A DNA stretch of 64,000 nt, taken from positions 102,552,028-102,616,027 of the forward strand of contig CM067370.1 of the NCBI GenBank assembly GCA_034401795.1, given 5' to 3'. Below, one piece after another: positions 1 to 12,104 of the stretch (positions are counted from its first letter, which is position 1; every line of letters begins with the position of its first letter). Source of the stretch: Chaetoderma sp. LZ-2023a. Its lineage: Eukaryota > Mollusca > Caudofoveata > Chaetodermatida > Chaetodermatidae. The translations under genes were made by a program, and so were the position numbers. Under the pieces are notes generated by a model. That model ran no database searches. It worked only from the letters and a program-made list of their open reading frames with translations, and was not told where the DNA came from.

Positions 1-110
1 TATCACTGGAATGACTGCCTGTTAATGAGTCATTCCAGTGGTAAATTTTCTAAGATATTATTGTCTTGTAAACAAATGGATACTTTAGTGTTAATGTTCG
101 AGGTCCTAGA
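1..110. repeat. Partial copy of palindromic MITE-like family P1
   Basis: The window opens inside a copy of the short hairpin repeat whose core reads CACTGGAATGACTGGCTCG on both arms. The left half is cut by the window edge. Other copies are listed separately. Confidence 0.6.
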
Positions 111-285
111 AATTAATTGAAATTTAAAGACGTCATTAATCATCGTATTAGAGATATATCTTTAAAATATTATAAGTTAAAAGATTCATTGAATTTAATT
201 AAGTCTTTTGTGCAAAATATATTATAAGTTTAATATTGGAATTAATATTTTTTAATGATTTGAATGATTTACAATACAAATGTAC

Positions 286-316
<31 letters not shown>

Positions 317-317
317 T
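286..317. repeat. (ATT)n microsatellite
   Basis: A run of about ten TAT/ATT triplets in AT-rich DNA. It is a simple repeat with no coding signal. Confidence 0.9.
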
Positions 318-409
318 GCTTAATCCTATCATGGTTAATATTAGTTTGACAAGAGAATCATAAATTTTGCTCAGCAAATGTCCATTTTGGAAGACCACAG
401 TGGAAGGCA

Positions 410-765
410 ATGGATGAATCCAGTTTTATCTATGCCCCGCCCATTTCTGGCTAAGCGCCAATGTTTTGCCCATGTTGGGATCGATCAATCCCTGCACTCC
501 CAGAATATAAATTTCCAGAAAACTACACAGGTAAGATGTTAAATATTTTGAAACTATTTTGACTAGGTGCTGTTGCTGCCATATGCATATGGCAGCATTC
601 CGCAGCAACAGTGACTAATCACCTATGACAGGTTTAACTATGTCATTCATGATGTAATTGATTATGATGTTAGATTATATGTCATGCATGTGAGGTTGCT
701 GATTATGATACAGTATGATCGATCGATAAACTAGATTCATCCATTTGGCTGGCTTGAGAATTAAC
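410..765. repeat. Dispersed repeat R3 (copy 1)
   Basis: This stretch runs from a GTTTTA-CTATGCCCC-type segment through a small hairpin with the sequence TTTTGACTAGGTGCTGTTG to an AACTAGATTCATCCAT end. The same order of blocks recurs at 58240-58630, and parts recur at 16928-17264, 18428-18799, 14730-15005 and 53870-54060. It has no coding capacity and I read it as a non-autonomous interspersed repeat of about 350 bp. Confidence 0.65.
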
Positions 766-1107
766 CTCTTAGCCTGCAAATGGACATTAACCAGACACAA
801 TTTTGGATTTTCTCGACCAATCTTAATGATTAAAGATTTAAATGGTAAATACATTTGCTCTGACAACCAATGGTAAGCTAGCTATTTGACACATTATACA
901 CTGCTACATGCGGCGAAATAAATGTAATCTGTCGTTTTACATGAATATTATCTACAACCAAACGGTACAAAAGTTGATTTATAAATATATCTGACATTAA
1001 CAGGAGTAATATCGCTATACAGATCTATAATATATTCTGCTAGACATCTTGATCCCTGCTTGCCACAGGAACATTACTGGTATGAAATATCAGTTGTGGT
1101 TATTTTA

Positions 1108-1660
1108 TCCCTTTAATGGTCAAACCAGCAAAAATCTGCTTTTGCAATGGTCTTGAGGAATGTCCATTTGAGGGATGAGAGAACACTGTTTTTAAAGATT
1201 TTATCACTGGAATGCCTGACTCGATAAACGAGCCAAACATATTAGAGATAAAATTTCAGGTTTTTCTTGGCCAGCGTGGACATTCACTGGATGAAATATT
1301 TGCTGTTCTTGACCATTGAATGGTTTTTGTTCATTAAAAACTGTCATGATAATAGATTACGTTACAGCACATAGATGAAAGCATGAATGAGCCTATGGAG
1401 TAATGATAATAACACTCAATGATACTATAATATAGTCTCCATGTAACCCATTTATGGTCAAGCCAGCCAAAACCAGCCTCCACAGTGGTCTTAGGAAATG
1501 TCGATTTGTAGGTAGAGGTGATTTTTGAAAAGTTACCACTAGAATGACTGGCTTGATAACGGAGTTAGTCATTCCGGTGGAAAATTGTCAAAAATATTTT
1601 GGCCCAAATTTGACCATTAAAGACCATTAAACTGGTTAAATAATTAGGCAAGATCAGATT
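1108..1660. repeat. Two decayed copies of palindromic family P1
   Basis: Two tandem-spaced copies lie at about 1108-1320 and 1440-1660. Each begins with a CCCTTTAATGGTCAA or similar end and carries the CACTGGAATG-CTGGCTCGAT core followed by its imperfect reverse complement. Both are degenerate compared with the copy at 2024-2200. Confidence 0.6.
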
Positions 1661-2023
1661 TATGAGACCATAGAATACATTAATCTCGACAATATGGATT
1701 TCCAGACACCAGAATCAAGGACAACATTTGATTCTCCTAGCGGTTAGCATTTTTAATGGCTAGAACTAAATACCCTATAAACCTACTATAAACCGCAACA
1801 GCTTCCAGTTAAATTAGTTTCAAAGTATTCAACAGAATATTCCATACATCATAAAGAATTTGTCATTCCTGGTGCGCAAGGTTTAAAGGGATACATGTAT
1901 GATTTGTTAGTGAGAGCAGTCAATGCGCAAAATGATATGATATATACAATGAGATTACCGACCCTTTCATCACAAACATAGAACTATTTGGATTACAGGA
2001 CAAACTTACAAACTATTTAATCC

Positions 2024-2200
2024 ATTAACACTCATCTTGAAAAATGTCCATTTGCAGACCAAGAGAACTATTTTTGAAAAATTATCACTGGAATGACTGG
2101 CTCGATAAATGAGCCAGTCATTCCAGTGGTAAATTTTCAAAAATAGTCTTCTCTTGGTCTGCAAATAGACATTTTCTTGAACAAATTTAAGTGTTAATAT
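2024..2200. repeat. Palindromic MITE-like element P1, near-perfect hairpin
   Basis: The stretch from 2039 to 2176 folds on itself. The left arm runs from AATGTCCATTTGCAGACC through CACTGGAATGACTGGCTCG. The right arm is its reverse complement with few mismatches and a loop of only a few bases. Flanking blocks read CATTAACACTCAT on the left and AAGTGTTAAT on the right. About a dozen relatives occur in the first 40 kb. Confidence 0.75.
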
Positions 2201-2278
2201 TGTTAAAATAATTTGCTTGGAAACGGCGGCATAGAACATAGTCTAAGTCTAATAATACAATTCAGTATTAACTTTTCA

Positions 2279-2424
2279 AACATGTTTCCAAAACAAAATA
2301 AAACGTACTGTTGAATATTTTGAACATAATTGGATTGGACGACATTGCTGCCTTCAATCCAATTATGTTCAAAATATTGACCAGAACATTTCTTACTAAC
2401 ATGTTTCTGTTTTGGAAACATGTT
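2279..2424. repeat. Hairpin repeat P2 with AACATGTTTCCAAAACA ends
   Basis: The left end reads AACATGTTTCCAAAACA and the right end reads TGTTTTGGAAACATGTT, its reverse complement. The inner arms TTGAATATTTTGAACATAAT and ATTATGTTCAAAATATT pair around a GCTGCC-containing loop. Related copies are at 11909-12104 and 12779-12931. Confidence 0.7.
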
Positions 2425-2524
2425 CACTTAGTTATGAGCTGTACTGTATTTTACCTATCTGTTCCTTTGAAAGAGTTAATATCCTGGTTATGACTTATGT
2501 AGCTTTGTCGGAAATATAAAAGAT

Positions 2525-4959
2525 TTGACAGGTGCAGACTGTGAATACTATAAAATCGATATCACATGCATTCAAGAGACTAAAGTAGCTAAACACTCAG
2601 AGCAGCAACTTCAGACAGGCCATAAGCTAGTACTCATGGAGCAAAAACAGGCCACTTACCGTGGATTAGGCTTTGTAATCGGACCAAGGGTATTGGACGA
2701 TGTCATTAGTTTTGGATACGTCAGTGATCGCGTTGCATTTATCGACCTGGCTTTACCAACGTGAAAGCGCACCACCACTAAGTGTCGCATAGTCAACGCA
2801 TATGGGCCAACTACTGAAAGGGCCAAAGAGAATCCAGCTATATTAGATTCCTTCTATGGTGAACTGAGCTTCGCCATTACTATCCCAGCTAGATGGCAAC
2901 TGTTCGTGTGTGGCGATTTCAACTCCAAGTTGGGTAAACTTGGCATTGCGGACAAAGGTTCAGGACTTGGCTCATGCATGGGATCGTATGGAGAGGACAC
3001 ACGCGACAGCAATGGAGATGCACTGGTGGCATTCCTTAGTTCCAATGGCCTATTTGCCACAAATACGGCTTTCAAACACCCATGCCGCCACTGGACAACA
3101 TGGACTGGACACATTACTGATCGCAAAGCCCCAAAAGGTTTTAAGGCTACAAAAGCTGTCTTCAACCAAATAGATGTCATACTATGCAAGACAGCAGCAA
3201 AACCCCTACTTCGGGATGCTCGTTCCTATGGAGGCACAGACCTCAATTCTGACCATAAGCCAGTCATTACACGCCTCCATATGAACCAGCTCTACTTAAT
3301 GTATAAACGTCATAGCAGGCAAGAGGGTAGAGTCACATACAACTTACCCAAGCTCATCAGCGACACTGACACTCAAATATACAAAAAGGCCCTCGGTGAG
3401 CAGATAGCTAACATCGACGTCAGCTCCGATCCAAACGAAGCCCTAACCAAAATATCACTTAAAGCCCTGAAAAATGGACGTGCATCTGGACCTGATGGCA
3501 TGAGCAATGAACTATTCAAATATGCAAGTGACATTATCTCAAAACCGATCACGTACCTAATCAATTCAGCTTTTATGCACCACCTTCCCATCGACGCTGT
3601 AGGCCAAGGCATCCTTATCGCGCTACCCAAGCCCAAGAAGCCACCTGGCCCCTCCAGGCAATCTGCGGCCCATTATGCTCCTTAACAGCATACGGAAAAT
3701 CCTATCCAATGTTATGCTATGCCGCATCCGAGACAAGATCGACGACTTCACCAGATCATGTCAAAGTGGCTTCAAACGTGGACGCAGCTGCGCAGACATT
3801 GTATGGGCTCAACACATGCTCGTGTCGGTGGTATGTCCACACTGGGATTTCCACAAAATGGGCATTGACATGTCACGAGCCTTCGACACAATTAAGTGCT
3901 CAAAGATCCTAGATGTACTACGCCAGGCCAGTTGCAATGAAGATGAGCTACGACTAGTGAGACTACTGCTTGCAGACACCTAGCTGAGACTACGAGTCAA
4001 GACAGTGAAGTCTGTAGAGTTTGAGAGATCAATCGGCTCCCCACAGGGAGATGGTCTATCCCCTGTGCTCTTCACCTGTTACCTGGCTGCTACATTGAAA
4101 TCCGTGCGGGACAGTTCCACAAGACCAAAGCCCCCGGTGTCACTGGACATGCCGCTAGAGATAGAATATGTTGACGATGTGGACTTTATAGATGAGGAAA
4201 AGAAACCCCTTGACAAACTTCTCCCAATAGCTGCAAGCAAACTAAAAATTGAGAATCTCTTTATGAATGAATCCAAAACAGAGTTCACCCACATATAACT
4301 GTCTACAAAGCATGAAACTAAAGAAAATGATGATCCACTCCATGGCAGCAAACCATGAAAGAAAAGTAAAATCCTGGGCTCACTGCTTTGCAGTACTGCT
4401 GACATTGCTGCACGCTGCATCATGGGGAACATGGCTTTCCACTCCTTCAGGAAGCTGTGGATTCGTAGATCAAAGATGCCCTTGGTAAAAAGACTACGTT
4501 TATACAATGCAACCTGCATATCCTTGATGTATAACTGTAACAGCTGGGCAGCTCCAAAGGCAGCGCTAGACAAACTTGATGCCTGCCACCACAAACACCA
4601 ACACACCCACCGTCACTGGACACCGATGGCCAGAGACCATAATTTCCAATGATGCACTATACAAGATGTGTAATATGCCGCCGCTGTCTGTAAAAGTCGC
4701 CCAGCAAAGATGGTCCATGTTTGGCCATGTGCTAAGGATGCCAGGAGACACACCAGCACAGAGAGCCTTGAAATTCGCCCTACTCGGAGCCAGCAAATAC
4801 AGAGCCAGGAGAGGATGTCATTGCATAAATCTGCTACGCGTGCTACGAGGTGACCTCAAGAAAGCAGGATTAGGTACACTCAAGTCAAGAATAGACCTGA
4901 GGAAGCTAAGGAATTTGGCTGAGGACAAGACACAGTGGGCAAAAGCAACGAAGGACTGA
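2525..4959 (+). pseudogene. Degenerate APE-type LINE: endonuclease plus reverse transcriptase
   Basis: This is a broken ORF2 of a non-LTR retrotransposon. In order, the conceptual frames show an AP-endonuclease region (CIQET near 2572, VNAYGPT near 2794, CGDFNSKLG near 2908, SDHKPV near 3250) and then reverse transcriptase (GRASGPDG near 3477, QSGFKRGRSC near 3760, GSPQGDGLSP near 4033, YVDD near 4167). A C-terminal region contains WSMFGHVLRM near 4710. The reading is interrupted by a stop at 2762, a frame change near 3680, a TAG at 3981 and further frame changes between 4298 and 4600. The 5' end lacks the endonuclease start, so the copy is truncated as well as mutated. A CAGA-rich tail follows. 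The clade was not assigned. It lies outside the identified exons and opposite in strand to the host gene. Confidence 0.88.
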
Positions 4960-5017
4960 TTGCAGCTGTAGGATGTTTCTACTACTACAGCCGCAGAATA
5001 CAGTAATCATACAGACA

Positions 5018-5035
5018 GTCAGACAGACAGACTAA
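5018..5035. repeat. (CAGA)n tail behind the LINE
   Basis: A short CAGACAGTCAGACAGACAGA run lies 60 bp after the last LINE codon. Its position fits the simple-repeat tail left by target-primed reverse transcription. Confidence 0.6.
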
Positions 5036-6550
5036 CTTATTAGTTGCAAGTTGCAACTAAAAAGTCACAAACATTAAGACTAAAATCTCGCAGGAATATA
5101 CAATAAACTATAGATGAATATTGTTACAGAAATGTGATCGTGATAATTTCTATAGCAACAAGATCAATTGGAGATTACTAAATGTTGCCATTTACGTTGA
5201 TCTAGAGTTTACTAGTGATTCTCACAAAAGATGGGAAATCAGTTAACTGGAACAAATTTTATTGTTAAAATCAGGCCAATTGATGAATAAGTCTCAAAGA
5301 AATCCATAGATCCTGAATTTGATTCAGACCATCACTAAAGATGTGGTAACCCATAATGGTCATGATTGTCAAGAAAATTGTCTTTTTCATCCTTTTGCAT
5401 GTATGTACGCATAAAAATTGCTCCAGGATGCATAAAATTTAAACCTGTGCAGGACGCACAGAAAATTTGGCTCGAAAACCGTTAACAATAATGTGCATCG
5501 CTGGTTTCTAATATCTTTTCCGGGTATTTTGTATGACTTGATGTCATTTGTATTTGTCGTGGTAAATATTGGTAATTTCTGTCAATTGATTTCCGGTTGA
5601 ATGATATACTAAAGTGGTTAGAATCAGGAATAAGCCACTACTCAATAATTTTTGATGACTCCAATCAACTTATTCCAGGCTTCATGTAATACCACAATAG
5701 TACTGGGAATCAGGAACTGGGAACTCGTTCTTTGAAACACGGAACTCGCGAACTACTCTGTAAATCTTGTCGCTAACTCACGCTTTGCCACGCAATGCAT
5801 GTTGAAAGGACACGTTGGAGTTGGAATAACCTGAATTTATCGCCAAAATTATGAGACTATAAACACTGAGCAGTAGATATTTTACTGTCTGATGGCATGG
5901 TATGTTTTTAACTCGTCGGTGAACGTGCCCTTCTTTAGTTGTGGAACTTATATATTCTTCCTGTAATCTCATCATTCGGCACATCTCGCTGCTTTGGTGT
6001 TTGGTAAAAATCAAATGTGAAAACAACCATATATGAAAGATCACACATGCTCGGGGAAATCCCTTAGACCAATAATACAAGAAACTCTTATTTACATACT
6101 AATGTCTGAGGCATAACACTCCTTATTAACCCTCTAGCTACTACGGGACGTACTATTGCCGTACAAAAGTATAGATAATTTATCATCGTCACTAAGAGGT
6201 GCCACAGCTACTATTTGCTTAAAGATTGAGGCCATCACCTTTACGGTCATCCAGGTAGGCATTCCAGTGATATATTTCCTCGTTTGGCATGCAAATTAGC
6301 ATTCCATAACACCATTCCAGAAGCTGGCTTTGCAATTGGCCGGCTTGACTACTGAAGAGTTAAGGCTGATAACTACGTTATAAACACTTAAGGACAAGTG
6401 CTAAAATCCCGACGCTTGATTTCCATTTGTGAAATTCTAGTAAGTCTGAATGGTCTGAGGTTGGAACAGGGTTCCTTATATGCTCCTTTTGGGGGCTCTA
6501 TGAGGTCCGTGGAGGCCTTTGGGCATTGCACATGCGTGTTGATGCACAAT
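5036..6550. other. Intergenic or intronic DNA without recognised features
   Basis: This is AT-rich single-copy-looking sequence. One small palindrome (TTAGTTGCAAGTTGCAACTAA, 5040-5060) is present. No open frame here resembles a known protein, and none of the short frames matches the missing last exon of the phosphotransferase gene. Confidence 0.5.
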
Positions 6551-6619
6551 AGGATATGGGGTGGGGTGGGTGCTTAGTTTGGCAGCCTAACTTGGCGGCC
6601 TGGCGGAACAAGTTTGATG

Positions 6620-8051
6620 AACACATTAAAGTGCACATAACAAAGATAAAATCCTTTGTCAAAGACACAACAGAGTTCATCAACAAAGTAGAGTTTTGGA
6701 GCCACAAGGAAAGACTCGCTCCTAGTTACCATGGATGTCACATCGCTGTACACCAACATTCCAAACAATGAAGGACCACGCGTAGTTGCGCGACACTGTA
6801 TGAGATATGGCATACCAGGCACGCTATCAATCAGGAACCTACTCAAACCTTAAACTAGTACTAGAATGCAACAACTTCGAGTTTGACGGTGACCATTACC
6901 TACAGATAGGGGGAACCGTCATGGGCAGCAAAGCTGCATGCACATACGCATGCATCTTCATGGCAGATTTAGAAGAAAAACTCCTCCTTAGTGCCCCTTC
7001 CCAACCCTCCCTTTACGTCCGCTACATTGATGACATATTCATGATATGGGAACATGGACTCATAGCCTTAAACAATTTCTTTAATCACATGAACTCTCAA
7101 CATAACAGCATTAAGTTCACAATGGAGAGCTCGCGCACCAGTGTTCCATTTCTGGACACAATGGTCATCAACAAAGATGGCTCCATCATCAGTTTCGACC
7201 TCTTCACAAAACCTACGGACACACATGGGTACCTACACTACACATCAGCCCACCCCTCCACATGCAAGGATGCTAATCCCTATGGACAATTCCTAAGACT
7301 ACGCAGGATCTGCACAGAATTGGAGGACTATGATAAAAATAGTAGTTTCCTAGAAAAATATTTCGAGAGAGAGAGAGGATACCCACGCACTGTGATCGTT
7401 CCCGCCATACAAAAGGCCAGGGATAAGGACAGAACATCCCTACTCAGACCAACCGCCCAACCCATCCCCACCCAATCCATGCCCTCAAACAGACCAATAT
7501 TTGTTTGTGAGTTCACAAGAACGGGCACATTCCTGAAGACAGTAATCAATAAGTATTGGCCAATCCTGCAAGCCAGCCAAAGATGCAGGGATGCCTTCAA
7601 AGAGAAACCCATGTTTGGTTACTGGAGAAACAAAACCATCAAAGACCATGTGGTCAGGGCCAAACTACCCGACCACACCAACGAGACCCGCACTCATCGG
7701 AATCCACTCACACAATGCACAACAAGAAACTGCACAATATGCAATAATATGGAGAAAACACGTTTCTTCAAAAGCAATTACACTAATTTGACCTATAGAT
7801 GCAAAATCATAGGCAATTGTGAAACACGCAACGTGGTCTATCTCGTCAATTGCAGACTCTGTCATAAACAATATGTGGGAGAAACCCTAAGACCCTTCAA
7901 AATCAGAATCCAGGAACATCTGAGATCCATAACCAATCTCTACAAAAAAGAAAGCTACGACACTCCAGTCTCCAGACATTTCAACCAAAAAAAACACCAG
8001 AGCACACATGAGTTTTCGCATCATACAAGTGCTCTCTTCAGATCCGACTGA
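6620..8051 (+). pseudogene. Penelope-like element: reverse transcriptase with GIY-YIG endonuclease (frameshifted)
   Basis: The RT domain begins in one frame (KSFVKDTTEFINKVE near 6650, then VTMDVTSLYTNIP near 6730 after a frame change). It changes frame again near 6850 and then stays open to 8051. The long frame (start codon 6807, 414 codons) holds GGTVMGSKAA at residues 35-44 and the catalytic YIDD at 73-76. PFLDTM follows, then a Cys pair region (CTTRNCTIC), then a C-terminal GIY-YIG-type nuclease (VVYLVNCRLCHKQYVGET). RT followed by GIY-YIG is diagnostic of Penelope-like elements. Two frame changes and a missing N terminus mean this copy is dead. It is on the plus strand, opposite to the phosphotransferase gene. 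Confidence 0.9.
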
Positions 8052-8290
8052 TCCGGAATCCAGTGTGGAGAAAAGCCAAGGAGTTACACTGGATCCACCA
8101 GCTCCGCACAACGGAGCCGTCCGGTATAAATCTAGCAGGGTGAGGACCCACCCTTCCAACACGCCTGTCGGGGCCCCCTTTTTACCCCCGACAGCTGTGT
8201 ATGTAGTTATTACCATACTAAAACAAGAGGCAAATTATATCATCAAATTTTCTCAAAACATCTCTGGACAGACAGACAGACAGACACACC
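8052..8290 (+). other. Downstream part of the Penelope-like element and CAGA tail
   Basis: The stretch after the nuclease stop has a GC content like the element and unlike its AT-rich surroundings, up to a (GACA)n run at 8265-8290. I take this run as the probable 3' limit of the insertion. No hammerhead ribozyme core was found by eye. Confidence 0.45.
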
Positions 8291-8998
8291 TTAATGCAAT
8301 ACCACCGCCCTCCTCTGGCAAGGCCAATTATGATGACACCGTTATATCCTAACACTTTCAGCTCTACAGACCAGATACGACAAGATCATTATGATTTAAG
8401 CAATATCTTGTTAGATATGTTGAAACTACATTTATTTTCACTTGAGCTTTCCAGTCAGCCTTGTTTAAAAAATATTCAGCATTTTACATGACATGTGGTT
8501 GCTCTAAAGTCGAGATTATGCGTGTTCTGCTTAAGAAATCTGATTTAATGGCATAAACAGTAATATAATATGAATAATTCATGAATTAATTATTATGTAA
8601 ATGAGGCATAATCTGCCAAAACAGCTCCAAATTGTTATTCAAATTTAAGTACCAAACTGTACATGATATTGAGATCAATGTAGTCATTTATTTAATTGGA
8701 AAAGCAAAAATTGTTTTCAAGATGAAAAAATAATATACGATATTGACATTTGGGTGCAGCAGTATTATATTAACGATAACAGTAATGGTTAAAATTCATT
8801 AAAAAGTTAAGTTATAGGGAATGATCTTCCATGATCCCACAGACATCTTATTAGTCTCCTCTACTTACTTAACCGGTTGCCTGACTGGTTTGGCTACTGA
8901 TGAAGACATTTCAGTAGTAAGATTTCTAAAATATTCCTCTCTTGCTTGTCAAATGGTAATTTGTCAAAATCACTGCAAAAAGCATTTTGGTTGACAAC
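8291..8998. other. AT-rich DNA without recognised features
   Basis: No coding, RNA-gene or repeat signal could be supported here. Confidence 0.5.
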
Positions 8999-9227
8999 CA
9001 TTAACCCGTTAACACTCAAGATGCCAAACAATACCTTCTGCACTAGTCTTGACAAATGTCAATTTTACAGACCATGAGAAGAGTATTTTTGAAAGTTTAT
9101 GACTGGAATGACTTGCTCGATAAACGACAATAAAATCATCTCAGTGATACAATTTAAAAAATACTCTTCTTTTGGTCTGCAAATGGACATTTGAGAAAAT
9201 TCAAATTTTCTTGTACAAATTTTAGGG
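8999..9227. repeat. Palindromic family P1 copy
   Basis: It starts with TTAACCCGTTAACACTCAA and ends with AAATTTTAGGGTTAA. The central hairpin is decayed. The right end abuts the 34-bp tandem repeat directly. Confidence 0.65.
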
Positions 9228-9397
9228 TTAACAACTTAAGGTGGAAAGTAACTAAATCTGATTAACAACTTAAGGTGGCAAGTAACTAAATCTGATTAAC
9301 AACTTAAGGTGGCAAGTAACTAAATCTGATTAACAACTTAAGGTGGAAAAGTAACTAAATCTGATTAACAATTTAAGGTGGCAAGTAACAAATCTGA
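9228..9397. repeat. Minisatellite, 34-bp unit, five copies
   Basis: Five tandem units begin TTAACAACTTAAGGTGG, followed by AAGTAACTAAATCTGA. Units differ by single-base changes and one-base indels, and the last copy is slightly shortened. The first TTAA belongs to the end of the adjacent P1 element, which suggests that the array grew from that junction. Confidence 0.92.
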
Positions 9398-9879
9398 ATG
9401 GTATATAATGTTATACCTGTATCATCATTGTGCTTGTTAAATACAGAAATATAAAATAATAGATAATTTAGATTTTGCTATAGACATGTTTAACTTTACA
9501 ATTCAGTAATCTAAAATTTGCATTAAGATTATTTGACAAAAGCAAGCAGAATCTTTATGTTAACCACTATGATTTTTAATGTAAGTGTCCATTAATTTTA
9601 CAGTAATGAGAAACTTTATGAACTAACAATTAAGCAAAAACTTCAAGTTTATCATAAATCTGTTTACAACAGTCAAGAAAGGTTTATTGTCATATATTTG
9701 GTTAGACACTCAACCATTTGAACACAAAAGTTTGGAATTCTGGTATAAGAATGTACTAGAGGTGACCTGATTAAAAGACAGAGATTTTATGGCAATAAGG
9801 CATTGTTTAATGATGTTTATATTAGTGTATGCAAAGATGGTGAATAAATAATTTTAACACTCAAATTTGTTTAAAAAAT

Positions 9880-10083
9880 TACAATTTTCTCAGAAAATGT
9901 TCATTTGGTGACCAAGAGAAGACTATTGTTGAAAATTTACCACTGGAAATGACTGGCTCGGTTATCGAGCCAGTCATTCCAGTGGTAAAATTTCAAAAAC
10001 AGTCTTCTCTTGGCATGCAAATGGATATTTATCAAGGCCACTACAGAAGTCATCTTTGGCCAGCTTTAGTGATCAAAGGGTTA
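9880..10083. repeat. Palindromic family P1 copy with strong hairpin
   Basis: The arms around ACTGGCTCGGTTATCGAGCCAGT are nearly perfect reverse complements over roughly 60 bp each. They are flanked by CATTTG-containing blocks and a terminal AAAGGGTTAA. Confidence 0.7.
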
Positions 10084-10489
10084 ATAATGACGTTATTGTC
10101 CTCAAGATAAACACCATTCACGTTGCTATGTCGACCTCTTCTCTATGTTACATAGGGCTCGACAAAGTGTATGACTAGGATAATGTGAATTTACTTGAAT
10201 TGAGATTAGTTACGCTAAAAATATATTGAAACATCTTTAAATAATTTTACTGGAAGATGTTGCGGTCTTAAGCAGCAATGGCTTCCATTCAAATTATTTA
10301 TCAATTATTTGCATGAGAGAATGATGGAATTGACAATGATATTGTGCTAGGACTACAGGACTGAAAGGGATAGCTATAGTTAAGCTAAAGATAATAAACA
10401 ACAAAGGGCAACTACTACTATGCCAAGGATAAGAAATACATTCTTAGAATTCTTTTTTTTTTGGATAAAAGGTATGACACAATCATATA

Positions 10490-11655
10490 ACAAGAGGCCC
10501 AAGGGGCCTGTGTCACTCACCTGGAGCATTACGCATTTTTGTCACAATTGTTAGTGGGTGGTTTAGGAGTAGTCTACTAAATGAGTTTGTGGACATTAAC
10601 TCATTATTGCAAGTCCAATATGGCCGCCAAACATGCTACATTCTGATAGGTCCACTTCTGCCATGTTTCTGACGTAGCGCCTTCCCTTGAAAAAACTTTA
10701 ATGGCACTCAGAGCCTAATCATATCTCTCAAATTTCGGCCCAATCCGCTCAGCGGTTCTGGAGTAATCTTGGCAAAAATTAGGTTATCCAAAATGGCCAC
10801 CAAACCATTTAGCCAATCAAGTTCCCTTGAAACAAACTTGGTGCAGCTCTTGCCCTAGATGATATTTCATGTGTTTTGAATTGATCCCCCAAGTGGTTTT
10901 GGAGATTTCTAAAGACATTTTAAAGCGGCCAGTTTTTTTTAACAGATCAACTTCTCTTGAACAAACTTTAATGGCCCTTAGTCCTTAATCATATCTCACA
11001 AATTTCGGCTTGATCGCTTCAGCGGTTCTGGGGGTCGTTTTTGCGAAAACGAGGTCATCCAAGATGGCCGCTGAACCATTTAGTCAATCAAGTTCCCTTG
11101 AACAAACTTGGGTTAGCTTTTACCACAGATCATATTTCATGAGGTCTGAATTGATCCCTCAAACGGTTTTGGAGATGATTTTTAGACATTTATAAAAATC
11201 GGTAGAAATCCAAGATGGCCATCGACCTAATTGGCCGATCGGGTTCGTTTGAACAAACTTGAATCATATCTGCCAAATTTCGGCCTGATCCCTTCAGCGG
11301 TTCCGGAGAAGTCATTTTTGCTAAAACTAGGTCAATCAAGATGGCCGCCGAACCATTTGACCAATCAAGTTCCCCTGAACAAACTTGGTTGAGCTTGTGC
11401 CCTGGATCATATTTCATGAGGTTTCCTTAAATCTCTCTAGCGGTTTCGGATAAGATTTTTAAAGACGTTTTTAAATTGGCCGATCAGCTTCGTTTGAACA
11501 CACTTGGATCCCTATGCCCTAAGGATGCTTCCTGCCAAATATAATTGAAATCGTCCCAGCGGTTCTTGAGAAGTCGTTTTAAAGGAAAAGTTGACTGACG
11601 GACGGTCGCCACGACATATGCTCACTTGGCCTTTCAGGCCAGGTGAGCTAAAAAC
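10490..11655. repeat. GAGGCCC repeat, array 1
   Basis: It starts with ACAAGAGGCCCAAGGGGCC followed by TCACCTGG, and ends with GGCCTTTCAGGCC followed by AGGTGAGC. Both ends therefore carry a GGCC hairpin and the two ends are inverted with respect to each other. The inside is built from diverged repeats of about 300 bp that contain AAGATGGCCGCC and TTGAACAAACTT blocks. There is no coding capacity. Related arrays are at 23495-24708 and 54714-58014. Confidence 0.8.
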
Positions 11656-11908
11656 AGGACCACTGAGCAGAAATAGGGACAATAAGACAACTATGGGGCT
11701 TGATTTATTAACCCTTTCAACTCAGAATGGCCAGAACTTCACTGCAGATCATCATATACATTTAACTTAATTATACTGGATCCACTAATGTGAGTAATCT
11801 AGCCACACACGCTCAGATACCGTCACAATGAGGTCGACTCGATTGTAAACAATGATGATTGGTGTTAGGCTTATACACCACAGTCCAGCTCATAAATAAG
11901 TTAGGGTG

Positions 11909-12104
11909 TTTCCAAAACAAAAGCAACAGAAACATGTTAACTTAAGTACAATCTTGAACACGATGTAAGAAATGTGTGTTTGAATATTTTGGACTAAAGT
12001 TGATTAGAAGCCATTGCTGCCTTTGGCAGGCAGCAATGGCTTCCACTCAAATGAAATCTAAAATATTCAATCACATGTTTTATTTTGTTCTGGAAACATC
12101 CAGT
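11909..12104. repeat. Hairpin repeat P2 copy
   Basis: The outer ends are GTTTCCAAAACAAA and TTTTGTTCTGGAAAC. The inner arms pair around AGCCATTGCTGCCTTTGGCA. This is the same design as 2279-2424. Confidence 0.65.

Noticed and set aside
5778..6080. Minus-strand 100-codon frame as a host gene
   Set aside because: No recognisable domain, no splice support and unremarkable composition.
6300..8950. Hammerhead ribozyme associated with the Penelope-like element
   Set aside because: CTGATGA occurs near 8895, but no GAAA core segment with flanking helices could be fitted.
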